A stretch of 64,000 bases of DNA from Oscillospiraceae bacterium HV4-5-C5C (lineage in GTDB: Bacteria; Bacillota; Clostridia; Saccharofermentanales; Fastidiosipilaceae), in NCBI GenBank assembly GCA_012034405.1, contig JAAVLZ010000013.1:31588-95587 (forward strand). The letters are read 5' to 3'. A program made the translations under genes and the position numbers. The notes below the pieces were generated by a model, which saw only the letters and a list, made by a program, of their open reading frames with translations, searched no databases and was not told the origin of the DNA. Shown here one piece after another: positions 35,401 to 43,358 of this stretch; the stretch's first letter is position 1, and each line of letters begins with the position of its first letter.

Positions 35401-37088
35401 GCGGCCAGCTGCCCGGCCGCAAGGTCTACCCCTGGATTGCGGAGGTCCGCCGCTCTACGCCTGGCGTGGGTCTGATTTCGCCCCCTCCTCATCATGATAT
35501 TTACTCCATTGAGGATCTGGCCGAACTGATTTATGACCTGAAAAACGCCAATGACCGCGCCCGGGTGACGGTCAAACTGGTGTCAGAGACCGGTGTGGGT
35601 ACCATCGCGGCCGGCGTAGCCAAAGGCGGCGCGGATACCATCCTGATTTCCGGCCATGATGGTGGCACCGGCGCTGCTCCGCGAAGTTCCGTGCAGCACA
35701 CCGGACTGCCGCTGGAGCTGGGCCTGGCGGAAACCCAGCAGACGCTGGTTCGAAACGGCCTGCGCAGCCGGGTGCGGCTGGAAGCCGACGGTAAGCTGAT
35801 GACCGGCCGGGATGTGGCCATTGCCTGCCTGCTGGGCGCCGAAGAATTTGGCTTTGCTACCGCGCCGCTGGTAGCCATCGGCTGCATCATGATGCGTGTG
35901 TGCAATCTTGATACCTGTCCGGTGGGCATCGCCACCCAGAACAAGCGGCTGCGGGCCTGCTTCAGCGGCAAGCCGGAGTATGTGGAAAATTTCATGCTCT
36001 TTGTAGCGGAAGAAATGCGCGAGTATATGGCCCAGCTGGGCTTCGCGACCGTAGAAGAGATGTGCGGTCATGTCGAATGCCTGCGCCAGATCACCCCGGT
36101 GAATCATCCCAAAGCTGCTACGGTTGATCTCAGCCGGCTGCTGGCCAAAGCAGAAATTGAGTTCTCCCGCCACATCGCCGGCGCGGCTCTGCCGCATTTC
36201 AGCCCGGAGATGGCCTTTAACCATGAGCTTGAAAAGACGCTGGATGAAACGCTGTTCCTGCCCTGGTGCGAACAAGCGCTGAAGCTGCATCAGCCCATTC
36301 ATTTTACGGCGGATATCAGCAATGTGGACCGGACGGTCGGCACGATCCTGGGATCGCGCCTGACCAGACTCTATCCGGAAGGCATGGCGGATGATACAAT
36401 CCGCATTGATTGCCTGGGCTCCGGCGGCCAGAGCTTTGGCGCGTTCAGTCCTAAAGGCCTCACGCTCAGAGTGACCGGCGATGCCAACGACTATTTTGGC
36501 AAGGGCCTGTCCGGCGGAAAACTGGCGGTGCGTCCACCCGAACAGGTGACGTACATCGCGTCAGAAAACATCATTATCGGTAATGTGGCGCTGTATGGCG
36601 CGACCGGCGGCAAAGCCTTCATTAACGGTCTGGCCGGCGAGCGCTTTGCGGTCCGTAACTCCGGCGTGGAAGCCGTGGTGGAAGGCGTGGGCAACCATGG
36701 CTGCGAATATATGACCGGCGGCCTGGTGGTGGTGCTGGGTCCGGTCGGCGTAAACTTTGCTGCCGGCATGAGCGGTGGTCTGGCCTATGTCTATGATGAG
36801 ACGGACGAACTGGATGAAAAGCTGAATCACCAGATGGTAGAGCTGGCTGAACTGGATGACCTGGACTGGATCCGGCTTAAGCAGCTGCTGGAAGAGCACA
36901 TCCGGATGACGGACTCTTCAAAAGCGATCCGCATTATGTATAACTTTGAGCAGGAGCGTCCGCGCTTCCGCAAAGTCGTGCCCCGTGAGTACGCCAGGGT
37001 GCTGGCCTTGATTGCCGAGCAGGAAAGCCAGGGACTGACGCACGATCAGGCTGTGGAAGCGGCGTTCAACCGCATCATCGGCGCCTGA
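32469..37088 (+). CDS. gltB: Glutamate synthase large (alpha) subunit
   Basis: GOGAT transfers the glutamine amide to 2-oxoglutarate, making two glutamates. I start at ATG 32469 (TGAGGT 5 nt upstream), giving 1539 residues; an in-frame ATG at 32388 has no SD. The N-terminal amidotransferase begins at C24 in HDACGIG, which should become the N-terminal nucleophile after removal of a 23-residue propeptide. Then come the central domain, the FMN-binding synthase domain with PGEGGQLPGRKV and SPPPHHDIYSIEDLA, the 3Fe-4S ligands C1139, C1145 and C1150, and the C-terminal GXGXG beta-helix. It pairs with GltD, encoded 20 bp downstream. Confidence 0.97.
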   Translation: MSSHQTQPARQATLYSPTFEHDACGIGALAHIKGQKSHQLLQDALSVLINMEHRGGKGLERNTGDGAGVLFQLPHRFLRIVAQHHGHILPEAGAYGVAMIFFPQSDAGREAAMRIFEEACQSVGVPFLFWRKVPTYAAELGATALASMPQIYQAFLLRPADIEDEDNFERKLYVLRRVIEKRVLQNEDLQEEIFYICSMSCRTIVYKGMLLATQLKTFYPDLDNAKVETALALVHSRYSTNTVPSWERAHPNRYIIHNGEINTLRGNINWMHAREAKLYSRTLGTDLKKVLPVIDKEGSDSAILDNVLEFLTLSGRDLARSAMMLIPEPWVSNPDLSPKLKDFLAYQSTLMEPWDGPAAIAFTDGQRLGALLDRNGLRPARYVVTKDDRLILASEVGVLDLEPQNVLIKGNLKPGKMLVVDPAQGRIVWNDELKESFAGEKPYSEWMEAELLTMSKLDPVSAEAEEKEAPAYRGHELLSRQKAFGYAYEDVQDVVIPMAQTAAEPINAMGADQPLAVLSKRPKSLFSYFKQLFAQVTNPPLDAIREELVTATQVYLGTRGNLLEDSRSNCRLLRLKTPVMTRQEFVRVRDIKQRGFKSQVFDATFDRTETDGLHLALERLMKETATAVAGGTNIIVISDRGLSPQRAPIPSLLALSAVHQNLIREGLRTLADLVMETGEAREVHHFAMLVGYGAAAIYPYLLHDTLRELCESGRLELTPQEAIDRFDDAVVHGIVKIMSKMGISTVHSYEGSQIFEAVGINEKVIDRYFTNTTSRIGGLGLPELEAEAKAKHDRYLESLRFQHDTQLESNGEVKFRTGKEEHLYDPMTVYLLQQAVRSGDYQLFKTYTKRFNEHEITATLRSLLDITAPSDRTPLPLEAVEPAREIVKRFKTGAMSYGSISKEAHETLAVAMNRLGGKSNTGEGGEDPAREIPDENGDSRLSAIKQVASGRFGVTSRYLNSAKEIQIKMAQGAKPGEGGQLPGRKVYPWIAEVRRSTPGVGLISPPPHHDIYSIEDLAELIYDLKNANDRARVTVKLVSETGVGTIAAGVAKGGADTILISGHDGGTGAAPRSSVQHTGLPLELGLAETQQTLVRNGLRSRVRLEADGKLMTGRDVAIACLLGAEEFGFATAPLVAIGCIMMRVCNLDTCPVGIATQNKRLRACFSGKPEYVENFMLFVAEEMREYMAQLGFATVEEMCGHVECLRQITPVNHPKAATVDLSRLLAKAEIEFSRHIAGAALPHFSPEMAFNHELEKTLDETLFLPWCEQALKLHQPIHFTADISNVDRTVGTILGSRLTRLYPEGMADDTIRIDCLGSGGQSFGAFSPKGLTLRVTGDANDYFGKGLSGGKLAVRPPEQVTYIASENIIIGNVALYGATGGKAFINGLAGERFAVRNSGVEAVVEGVGNHGCEYMTGGLVVVLGPVGVNFAAGMSGGLAYVYDETDELDEKLNHQMVELAELDDLDWIRLKQLLEEHIRMTDSSKAIRIMYNFEQERPRFRKVVPREYARVLALIAEQESQGLTHDQAVEAAFNRIIGA

Positions 37089-37108
37089 GAATTAAGGAGG
37101 ATAAAACC

Positions 37109-38578
37109 ATGGGTAAAACCGGCGGTTTTCTGATATATGACCGGCAGACCATGCCAACGGAGGACCCCAGGGAGCGGGTCAAGGACTATAAAGAATTTCA
37201 TCAGCGGCTCACACCGGAGCAGCAGCAGATTCAAGGGGCCCGCTGCATGAACTGCGGCACGCCCTTCTGCCAGACCGGTATGCTGATAAAAGGCCGGGTA
37301 ACCGGCTGCCCGCTGCATAACCTGATTCCGGAATGGAATGAGCTGGTTTATCAGGGCAACTGGAAAGAAGCGCTGGAACGGCTGCTGCTGACCAACCCTT
37401 TCCCTGAATTTACCGGCCGCGTCTGCCCGGCGCCCTGTGAAGCCGGCTGCAATCTGGGGCTTAATATGCCGCCCACGGCTATTCATGATGACGAGCTGGC
37501 CATCATTGAAGAAGGCTTCAAACGCGGCCTGGTCAGCCCGCAGATACCGGCCTGGCGCAGCGGAAAAAGGGTTGCGGTGATCGGCTCCGGCCCGTCAGGT
37601 TTAGCCGCGGCTCATCAACTAAATCAACTTGGACATCAGGTGACCGTTTACGAGCGCCATGACCGGATCGGCGGGCTGCTGATGTACGGCATCCCCAATA
37701 TGAAGCTGGACAAAGCAGTGGTCTCGCGGCGGCTTGATATCCTGCAGCAGGAGGGCGTGTCTTTTATCACCAATACGGAGATCCATACGGCTGAAGCCGC
37801 CCAGGAGCTTCTTGACCAGTACGACGCCGTAGTCCTCTGCTGTGGTTCCACCCAGGCAAGAGACCTCAAGGTACCGGGCCGGGAACTCAGCGGAATTTAT
37901 ATGGCGGTAGACTTCCTCAGCCGTAACACCAGAAGCCTGCTGGACTCAGGGCTGACTGACGGTCAGGCCATATCCGCTAAAGATAAAGATGTCATCATTG
38001 TGGGCGGTGGCGATACTGGTACAGACTGTGTCGGTACCTCCCTGCGGCATGGCGCCCGTTCAGTTACTCAGTTTGAGATTATGGACCGGCCGCCTCTGGA
38101 CCGCGCGCCGGGGAACCCCTGGCCGGAGTGGCCCAATGTTTACAAGCTGGACTATGGGCAGGAAGAGAACGCGGTTTTGCATGGCTCGGATCCGCGGCAG
38201 TATCTGACCACGATTACAGAGCTGCTGGGAACAGACGGAAAGCTGACCGGCGTCAGGACCACGCAGGTTAAGTGGCGCATACCGGAGGGAGGCGGCCGGC
38301 CCGCGCCGCTGCCGGTTGCAGGCACGGAAAAGGAATGGCCGGCGGATCTGCTGCTGATTGCCATGGGCTTTACCGGACCGGAGAGCGGCCCGCTGAAGGC
38401 GTTTGACCTGGAGCTGGACGGACGTGGATTCCCGCTGACCCCGCAGCCTTTTCAGACCAGTCAGGAAAAAGTTTTTGTAGGCGGCGATATGCGGCGCGGC
38501 CAGTCTCTGGTGGTCTGGGGCATTCGCGAAGGGCTGGATACGGCAGCAGCCGTTGATCAATGGCTGCAGAAATCATAA
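37109..38578 (+). CDS. gltD: Glutamate synthase small (beta) subunit
   Basis: GltD takes electrons from NADPH through FAD and iron-sulfur clusters and passes them to GltB. It is 489 residues. The N-terminal 4Fe-4S Cys sets are C46, C49, C54 and C67, and C106, C110 and C114. The FAD Rossmann motif VIGSGPSGLAAAHQL is near 152-166, and the NADPH Rossmann motif VGGGDTGTDC is near 297. The C-terminal KVFVGGDMRRGQSLVVWGI is typical. AAGGAGG precedes the ATG. It ends the nitrogen block, followed by small hairpins and a terminator. Confidence 0.97.
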   Translation: MGKTGGFLIYDRQTMPTEDPRERVKDYKEFHQRLTPEQQQIQGARCMNCGTPFCQTGMLIKGRVTGCPLHNLIPEWNELVYQGNWKEALERLLLTNPFPEFTGRVCPAPCEAGCNLGLNMPPTAIHDDELAIIEEGFKRGLVSPQIPAWRSGKRVAVIGSGPSGLAAAHQLNQLGHQVTVYERHDRIGGLLMYGIPNMKLDKAVVSRRLDILQQEGVSFITNTEIHTAEAAQELLDQYDAVVLCCGSTQARDLKVPGRELSGIYMAVDFLSRNTRSLLDSGLTDGQAISAKDKDVIIVGGGDTGTDCVGTSLRHGARSVTQFEIMDRPPLDRAPGNPWPEWPNVYKLDYGQEENAVLHGSDPRQYLTTITELLGTDGKLTGVRTTQVKWRIPEGGGRPAPLPVAGTEKEWPADLLLIAMGFTGPESGPLKAFDLELDGRGFPLTPQPFQTSQEKVFVGGDMRRGQSLVVWGIREGLDTAAAVDQWLQKS

Positions 38579-38671
38579 GGAAGCCTGCCCAAAACCTGGT
38601 GAAGTCCGGGTTTCGGCCCGGGGGAGAGTGACGGAAGCCTGTACTTCCGGTCTGCCCCGGAGTTAAGCCTG

Positions 38672-38706
38672 AACCGGCCGACTGACACAGCCGGCCGGTT
38701 TTTTTC
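38672..38706 (+). terminator. Terminator of the gltBD operon
   Basis: AACCGGCC (38672-38679) and GGCCGGTT (38693-38700) form the stem, followed by seven or more T. Two smaller hairpins (CCGGGTTTCGGCCCGG and CGGAAG/CTTCCG) lie just upstream. Confidence 0.88.
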
Positions 38707-38729
38707 TGCCCTGGTGAAAAGGCTGTATA

Positions 38730-38759
38730 CTGGCAAAAACAGGGGCTTTCAGTTAGAAT
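38730..38759 (+). promoter_or_regulatory. Possible promoter for the yaaO-tmk cluster
   Basis: CTGGCA (38730-38735) and TAGAAT (38754-38759) with an 18-bp spacer, about 70 bp before the next gene. Confidence 0.4.
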
Positions 38760-38827
38760 AAACCTGTGATAAGCCTTTAAGCTTGACCCGGAGAGGGTTG
38801 ATCTGACGCCGTGAAGGAGGCGGGAAC

Positions 38828-39556
38828 TTGGCCGAAGAGTTAAACACCACGCTGACCCCGGAAGTACCGGCAAAAGAAAAGCGCGCAAATCCGCGCGTTC
38901 ATCAGACTGCAGGCGGCAAGCCCGGCGGCAATCGCCAGCCTGACCGGCGCCGCGGCCAGTCCCCGGCGCGGCCCGCGGCGGGTGGCGGCGGCGGACATTT
39001 CAGAGAACGCCGTCCGGCCAGCGGCCAGGCGGCACCGAAGTCCCAGCCTCAGGATAATAGCGCCCGGCCCCGGCCCTCCCGGCAGAGGAGCCAGGGCCGC
39101 GGACCAGGCCAGCCGTCCAGGGCAGGCCAGGAGGCGCGCCGATCTGATCCGCAGCGCCATCCTGCATCCCAGGCCAAGGCGCCGGCTGCTGCCGAGGCTC
39201 AGAATCCGGCTGTGGTCCTGACCGGGCTGGCCGTTGAGACGGTGGCGGTGAAGCAGGAGCTTGAGTTCAGCGCTCAGACCGGACCGGCTCAGGTGACCCC
39301 GCCGGTTGAGCCGGCTAAACCGGCTAACCCTGCGGCCACGGACCCGGCCGTTATAGCTGCGGGTTTCATTCAGCCGCGGGAGGCCCGGTCCGCCAGACGA
39401 CTGGCAGACCGGGATTTGCGACGCCAGACCCGCTCCCATTTTGACCATCAGATCAAAGCGGAGGAAAACGCGGAGGATATCCGTATAGACAATTTACAGA
39501 TAGAAAAGGAGATTCAGCTGGAGCTGGCGGAAATCAGAACGCTCAGCCTGGACTGA
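38828..39556 (+). CDS. Unknown protein with long basic disordered region
   Basis: I do not recognise this 242-residue protein. It starts at TTG 38828 with a strong AAGGAGG 9 nt upstream, which supports it being real. Residues about 20-110 are extremely rich in Arg, Gly, Pro and Gln (PGGNRQPDRRRG, GGGGGHFRERRP, GRGPGQPSRAG), resembling RGG-type RNA-binding tails. A Pro/Ala/Val middle follows. A more ordered charged C-terminus (about 180-242, REARSARRLADRDLRRQT and IQLELAEIRTLSLD) is probably helical. It lies 13 bp before the YaaO-like decarboxylase, so it shares that operon. Nucleic acid binding is an inference from composition only. Confidence 0.65.
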   Translation: MAEELNTTLTPEVPAKEKRANPRVHQTAGGKPGGNRQPDRRRGQSPARPAAGGGGGHFRERRPASGQAAPKSQPQDNSARPRPSRQRSQGRGPGQPSRAGQEARRSDPQRHPASQAKAPAAAEAQNPAVVLTGLAVETVAVKQELEFSAQTGPAQVTPPVEPAKPANPAATDPAVIAAGFIQPREARSARRLADRDLRRQTRSHFDHQIKAEENAEDIRIDNLQIEKEIQLELAEIRTLSLD

Positions 39557-39569
39557 TCAGAAACGCTTT

Positions 39570-41153
39570 ATGTCCCAATTTAATCAGGACGCTGTTCCTT
39601 TGCTGGCCTGCCTTCAGCAGGCTAAAGCGCAGGATCTGGCGCCGTTTCATATGCCGGGACACCGCCATGCTGAGGCCTATCCGGAGACTTTGCAGCAGCA
39701 GCTGCTTAGTCTGGATACGACCGAGTATGAGGACACAGATAATTTAAATGATCCGGGTCAAGCCCTCAGCCACGCTCAGGAACTGGCAGCGGACTTATGG
39801 GGAGCCGGTGCCTGCTTCTTTTTATCCGGGGGAAGCAGTCAGGGAATAAAGGCCGCTATTCTGGCCTGTCAGGGCCGCGGGGACCGGCTGGCACTGCCGC
39901 GTATGTCCCATGTGTCCGCTTGTTACGCGGCAATCCTGGCCGGACTGACCCCGCTGTGGATGCCGCCGGAGACGGAGGCAAGCAACCCTCAGGACGCTTG
40001 GCTTTACCCCTTGCCTCAGCCGGATCTGCTGCAGGCGGAAGCGATATTGCAAAAACACGCCGGACGGATCCGGGCGCTGCTGCTGACCTCGCCGGACTAT
40101 TATGGAAACTGCCTGGATGTCAGCCGGCTGGCTTCGCTCTGCCACCAAGCAGGCGTACCCTTGATTGTGGATCAGGCCCACGGTGCTTATTTTTGCTGCA
40201 GCGCCCAGGCCTTGGTGAGAGCACAGAACGCGCTGGATCAAGGCGCGGACGCGGTGATTTACAGCGCCCATAAAACACTGGCCGCCTTGACCCCGGCCGC
40301 TTTGCTGATGGTCAGCCGCCGGGCGATCAGCGCCGGTACGATCAGTCTGACCCGCCTGCGTTTTGCGCTGAGCTTGATTGGTACGACCAGTCCTTCTTTA
40401 CTGACGGCGGCTACCCTTGATTTTGCCCGCCGGGATCTGGCCCTTACAGGACCCGCGCGGTCAGCAGCCGTGCTGCAGCAGGCCAGGACCTTGCAGCAGG
40501 CGCTGCCGCAGCAGCTTTGCCTTTCGCCACTTGAGCCCAGGACTGCCTGCGGCAAGGTGCGCGATCCGCAGCGTCTGCTGCTGAGTGTGCGGCCGGGCCT
40601 GCTGATACCGGCCGCCGCCGCTCCCAGCTCTGGATACTGGTTGTACCACTTTTTATCCGCGCAGGGGGTGAAGACGGAAATGCATGATATCAGGCGGGTG
40701 GTTTTGCTCCCCTCTTTATATCAAAGCCCGGCGGATTGGCAATGCCTCTCCGCGGCACTGGCCAAAGCCGGCCGGATCTTAGCCGCGGCTCAGCCTGAAA
40801 CAGCAGCCGGACCAGTGCCTGTGCCAAAAGCCGGACCTGCCTCAGACCCGGATTCAGATAAGCGGGGCGAACAGTTACTGCGGCAACTATATACCCTGCG
40901 GCCGCAGACGGTGTATCCGCCTTCCTGCACGCTCAGCCGCCAGCCTCAAGCCTGGCTGCCTTTAGCTGACTGTACCGACCGGATTATCGCGCAGGCTTTG
41001 TTACCTTATCCGCCGGGTATCCCCCTGGTCTGGCCGGGGGAGCGCCTGCAGCTGGCCTTAATCAGGGGGCTGCGGCAGCTGACCGCATGGGGAGTAGTCC
41101 CTGAAGGTCTGCCGGCTGATCCCGACAAGTGGCGGATTCCGGTCTTGGACTGA
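39570..41153 (+). CDS. PLP-dependent Orn/Lys/Arg decarboxylase-family protein (YaaO-like)
   Basis: A fold-type I PLP enzyme of 527 residues, related to arginine, lysine and ornithine decarboxylases and to Bacillus YaaO. FHMPGHRH (26-33) and the PLP-phosphate region FLSGGSSQGIKAAILA lie in the N-terminal half. Catalytic K235 lies in SAHKTLAALTPAALL. The usual wording is STHKTL, so the Ser-Ala change is mild. A smaller C-terminal domain follows, with an Ala/Pro insertion near 410-430. The substrate is uncertain; polyamine synthesis is the usual role. Position directly before tmk matches Bacillus yaaO-tmk. Confidence 0.87.
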   Translation: MSQFNQDAVPLLACLQQAKAQDLAPFHMPGHRHAEAYPETLQQQLLSLDTTEYEDTDNLNDPGQALSHAQELAADLWGAGACFFLSGGSSQGIKAAILACQGRGDRLALPRMSHVSACYAAILAGLTPLWMPPETEASNPQDAWLYPLPQPDLLQAEAILQKHAGRIRALLLTSPDYYGNCLDVSRLASLCHQAGVPLIVDQAHGAYFCCSAQALVRAQNALDQGADAVIYSAHKTLAALTPAALLMVSRRAISAGTISLTRLRFALSLIGTTSPSLLTAATLDFARRDLALTGPARSAAVLQQARTLQQALPQQLCLSPLEPRTACGKVRDPQRLLLSVRPGLLIPAAAAPSSGYWLYHFLSAQGVKTEMHDIRRVVLLPSLYQSPADWQCLSAALAKAGRILAAAQPETAAGPVPVPKAGPASDPDSDKRGEQLLRQLYTLRPQTVYPPSCTLSRQPQAWLPLADCTDRIIAQALLPYPPGIPLVWPGERLQLALIRGLRQLTAWGVVPEGLPADPDKWRIPVLD

Positions 41154-41230
41154 CTGTTTTGAGCGTTTTGGGCTGCCTGGCCGTTCCCTTTAGCCCTGTA
41201 GATAAGGTATAATATAAAAAACAATGAAGA

Positions 41231-41875
41231 GTGAGCAGAACAAGGATGACAGCCAGATTTCTCAGCTTTGAAGGCGTTGATGGCAGCGGTAAAAGCACTG
41301 CGGTTAGCCGCCTTGCCCGGTATTTGGAGCAGCAGGGCCTGACAGTGTTGCGGCTCAGAGAGCCGGGCGGCACTGTGATCGGTGAACAAATCAGGAACTT
41401 GCTGCTGGATACTGACAGCCGCGGTATGACGCCGGTTTGCGAGCTGTTTTTATATGCGGCGTCGCGGGCGCAGCTGGTGCAGGAAGTGATCCGGCCGGCT
41501 TTGCGGCGGGGAGACTGGGTGCTTTGTGACCGTTATACAGATTCTACCCTGGCTTATCAGGGCTATGGCAGGGGACTGGACCGGGACATTATTGAGTCCC
41601 TTAACCGCACCGCTACCGGTGGCTTGCTGCCGGATCGCACCTATGTGTTTGACCTGGCGCCTGAGGAGGCTGAACGCCGCCGCCAGAGCCGGGACCAGGA
41701 AGCTGGCGACCGGATGGAACTGGAGCCGGTGAGCTTTAAACAGGCTGTAAGACAAGGCTATCTGGAGATTGCCGGACGGCAGCCGGAACGGGTCAGGCTG
41801 ATAGCGGCCCAACAGCCGGCTGATCAGGTTGCTCAACTGCTGATACAACAAGTAAGGGAGGACTTTTTACAATGA
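41231..41875 (+). CDS. tmk: Thymidylate kinase
   Basis: The enzyme phosphorylates dTMP to dTDP for DNA synthesis. The P-loop is FEGVDGSGKST, followed by the LREPGGTVIGE dTMP-binding motif (REPGG) and the DRYTDSTLAYQG segment. The LID region RRRQSRDQEAGDRME is of the Gram-positive type. The frame begins at GTG 41231 (214 residues). The ATG at 41246 would give the more typical short N-terminus MTARFLSFEG, but neither start has a clear SD. The stop overlaps darA in ATGA. Confidence 0.95.
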   Translation: MSRTRMTARFLSFEGVDGSGKSTAVSRLARYLEQQGLTVLRLREPGGTVIGEQIRNLLLDTDSRGMTPVCELFLYAASRAQLVQEVIRPALRRGDWVLCDRYTDSTLAYQGYGRGLDRDIIESLNRTATGGLLPDRTYVFDLAPEEAERRRQSRDQEAGDRMELEPVSFKQAVRQGYLEIAGRQPERVRLIAAQQPADQVAQLLIQQVREDFLQ

Positions 41876-42201
41876 AACTGCTGTATGCGATCATCCACGA
41901 TGAGGATACACCCCGCCTGATGGCTGAACTGAATAAAAGCGGCTTCCGCGTGACCAAGCTGAACTCTACCGGCGGATTTTTACGGTCGGGCAATACAACC
42001 TTGATGATTGTTATTGAGGATGAACAGCAACCTCAGGTCATTGAGCTGATCCGCAAATATTCCAGCGCCCGTAAGGCAGCTATCAATACTAATATGTCTC
42101 CGGCTAATGTTGGCGGAACTTACGTGCCGTATCCGGTTGAAGTGACCGTTGGCGGCGCGACGGTTTTTGTTCTGAATGTCGAGTACTTCGAAAAGATGTA
42201 A
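41872..42201 (+). CDS. darA: Cyclic-di-AMP receptor, PII-like (DarA/PstA)
   Basis: A 109-residue PII-like trimeric protein that binds c-di-AMP, homologous to Bacillus YaaQ. It starts MKLLYAIIHDEDTPRLMAELN; the following segment FRVTKLNSTGGFLRSGNTTLMI matches the conserved ligand-binding T-G-G-F-L region. VGGATVFVLNVEYF closes the fold. Its effector partner is unknown in all species I know of. It overlaps tmk by 4 bp and holB by 26 bp. The neighbour yaaR of Bacillus is absent here. Confidence 0.93.
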   Translation: MKLLYAIIHDEDTPRLMAELNKSGFRVTKLNSTGGFLRSGNTTLMIVIEDEQQPQVIELIRKYSSARKAAINTNMSPANVGGTYVPYPVEVTVGGATVFVLNVEYFEKM

Positions 42202-43342
42202 GCCCCGGGGGGCGTGCGGACCGGTTGCGGCGGCAACGGACTGGCTTCCGCCGGCGGTAATTGGCCAGGAGCGGCTGCGGCAGCAGTTAACGGATTGGTC
42301 CGAGCCTGGCGGCAACCGGGTTTTGCTGCTGACCGGCCCCGCCGGCAGCGGCCGCAAGACGATATTGACGCAGCTGGCCTGGCGCTTGCTCTGTCAGGCG
42401 GATGAAAACCGCGGATCCCAGCACGGTCCCTGTGGCCGCTGCATGGCATGCCGCTATCTTAAGGAAGGTGTTCATCCGGATTTTCGTTTGCTGTCTCCGC
42501 AGGAAGGTGAAAAAACCTTACCGATCGACCGGCTTCGGCGGGAGCTTGTCAATGATCTGTTTCTGCGTCCGCAGTTAGGCCGTAATAAAGTCTATATTCT
42601 GGAAGCTGACTATCTGTCTGAAAGCGCCCAAAACGCCATCTTGAAATCGCTTGAGGAAGCGCCGCCGTACGCTTACATTTTCCTGACCGCGACGCGGCCG
42701 GACCAGGTGTTGCCCACAATTTTATCCCGGCTTGAAGTTTACCGGATGTCACCTTACGCAGACTCGGCTTTGTATGACATTATCCGTCTGCACGGGATTG
42801 AAACTGAAAGCCGGCCGGCCCGTCTGGCGGTACTGCTGGCGGCGGGCAATCCCGGTGAAGCTATCCGGTTGGCTGGCTGTGACTGGCTGGATGAGATTAT
42901 AGATACCGGATCCTGGTTGTGGCAGCTGCTGCAACAGCCAGGGCACGCCGTACTCCTGACGGACGGGTATAATAAAGTAGCGGCTTTGAGAGATTCTGCC
43001 GCGTCAAGCCAGCAGCAGGAGCGCCTGAACGCTTTGCTGACATTATATGACCTCAGATTACAGCTTAGTCTGGACCTTTTATATGAAAATCAGTCCGGAC
43101 AGCTGGCGGGGGCTGGCAGGCAGACGGAGGCGGCGATCTGGCTCAGGGAGCTGCTGCCTTCAGCCGTTTTACCGCTGGCGGCCGCAGAACAGGCGCTGGA
43201 AGCCCTGCGTTCGTTTAATCAGGCTCTGGCCCGTAACGGTAATTTTGAAATAAGCTGCTGCAGGACGCTGCTGCGACTGCAGCAAGCTCTGAGCACTGCC
43301 GGGATGGCGGGCAGCAGCAGCCGGGGCGGCCCGTGCAGATAG
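42176..43342 (+). CDS. holB: DNA polymerase III delta' subunit
   Basis: The clamp-loader subunit that works with DnaX and delta. It is 388 residues. The modified P-loop is GPAGSGRKTI, followed by a Cys-rich zinc module (C-x15 or so-CGRCMAC) and the AAA+ core VYILEADYLSESAQNAILKSLEEAP and ILSRLEVYRM. The Arg of the SRC-like motif is present, but the Cys is replaced by Leu (SRLE). The start at ATG 42176 lies 26 bp inside darA without a clear SD; no better in-frame start exists before the conserved VIGQERLRQQL. The next gene, ricT, follows as in Bacillus. Confidence 0.9.
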   Translation: MSSTSKRCKPRGACGPVAAATDWLPPAVIGQERLRQQLTDWSEPGGNRVLLLTGPAGSGRKTILTQLAWRLLCQADENRGSQHGPCGRCMACRYLKEGVHPDFRLLSPQEGEKTLPIDRLRRELVNDLFLRPQLGRNKVYILEADYLSESAQNAILKSLEEAPPYAYIFLTATRPDQVLPTILSRLEVYRMSPYADSALYDIIRLHGIETESRPARLAVLLAAGNPGEAIRLAGCDWLDEIIDTGSWLWQLLQQPGHAVLLTDGYNKVAALRDSAASSQQQERLNALLTLYDLRLQLSLDLLYENQSGQLAGAGRQTEAAIWLRELLPSAVLPLAAAEQALEALRSFNQALARNGNFEISCCRTLLRLQQALSTAGMAGSSSRGGPCR

Positions 43343-43358
43343 ATGAGGAGTTCATCAC

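Noticed and set aside
36561..36899. Long antisense open frames inside gltB, dnaX, uvrC and ppdK
   Set aside because: They are shadows of GC-rich coding sequence in other frames, lack ribosome binding sites and show no family features.
38579..38671. Riboswitch in the hairpins after gltD
   Set aside because: The hairpins follow a stop codon and precede a strong terminator; no known aptamer core was recognised.
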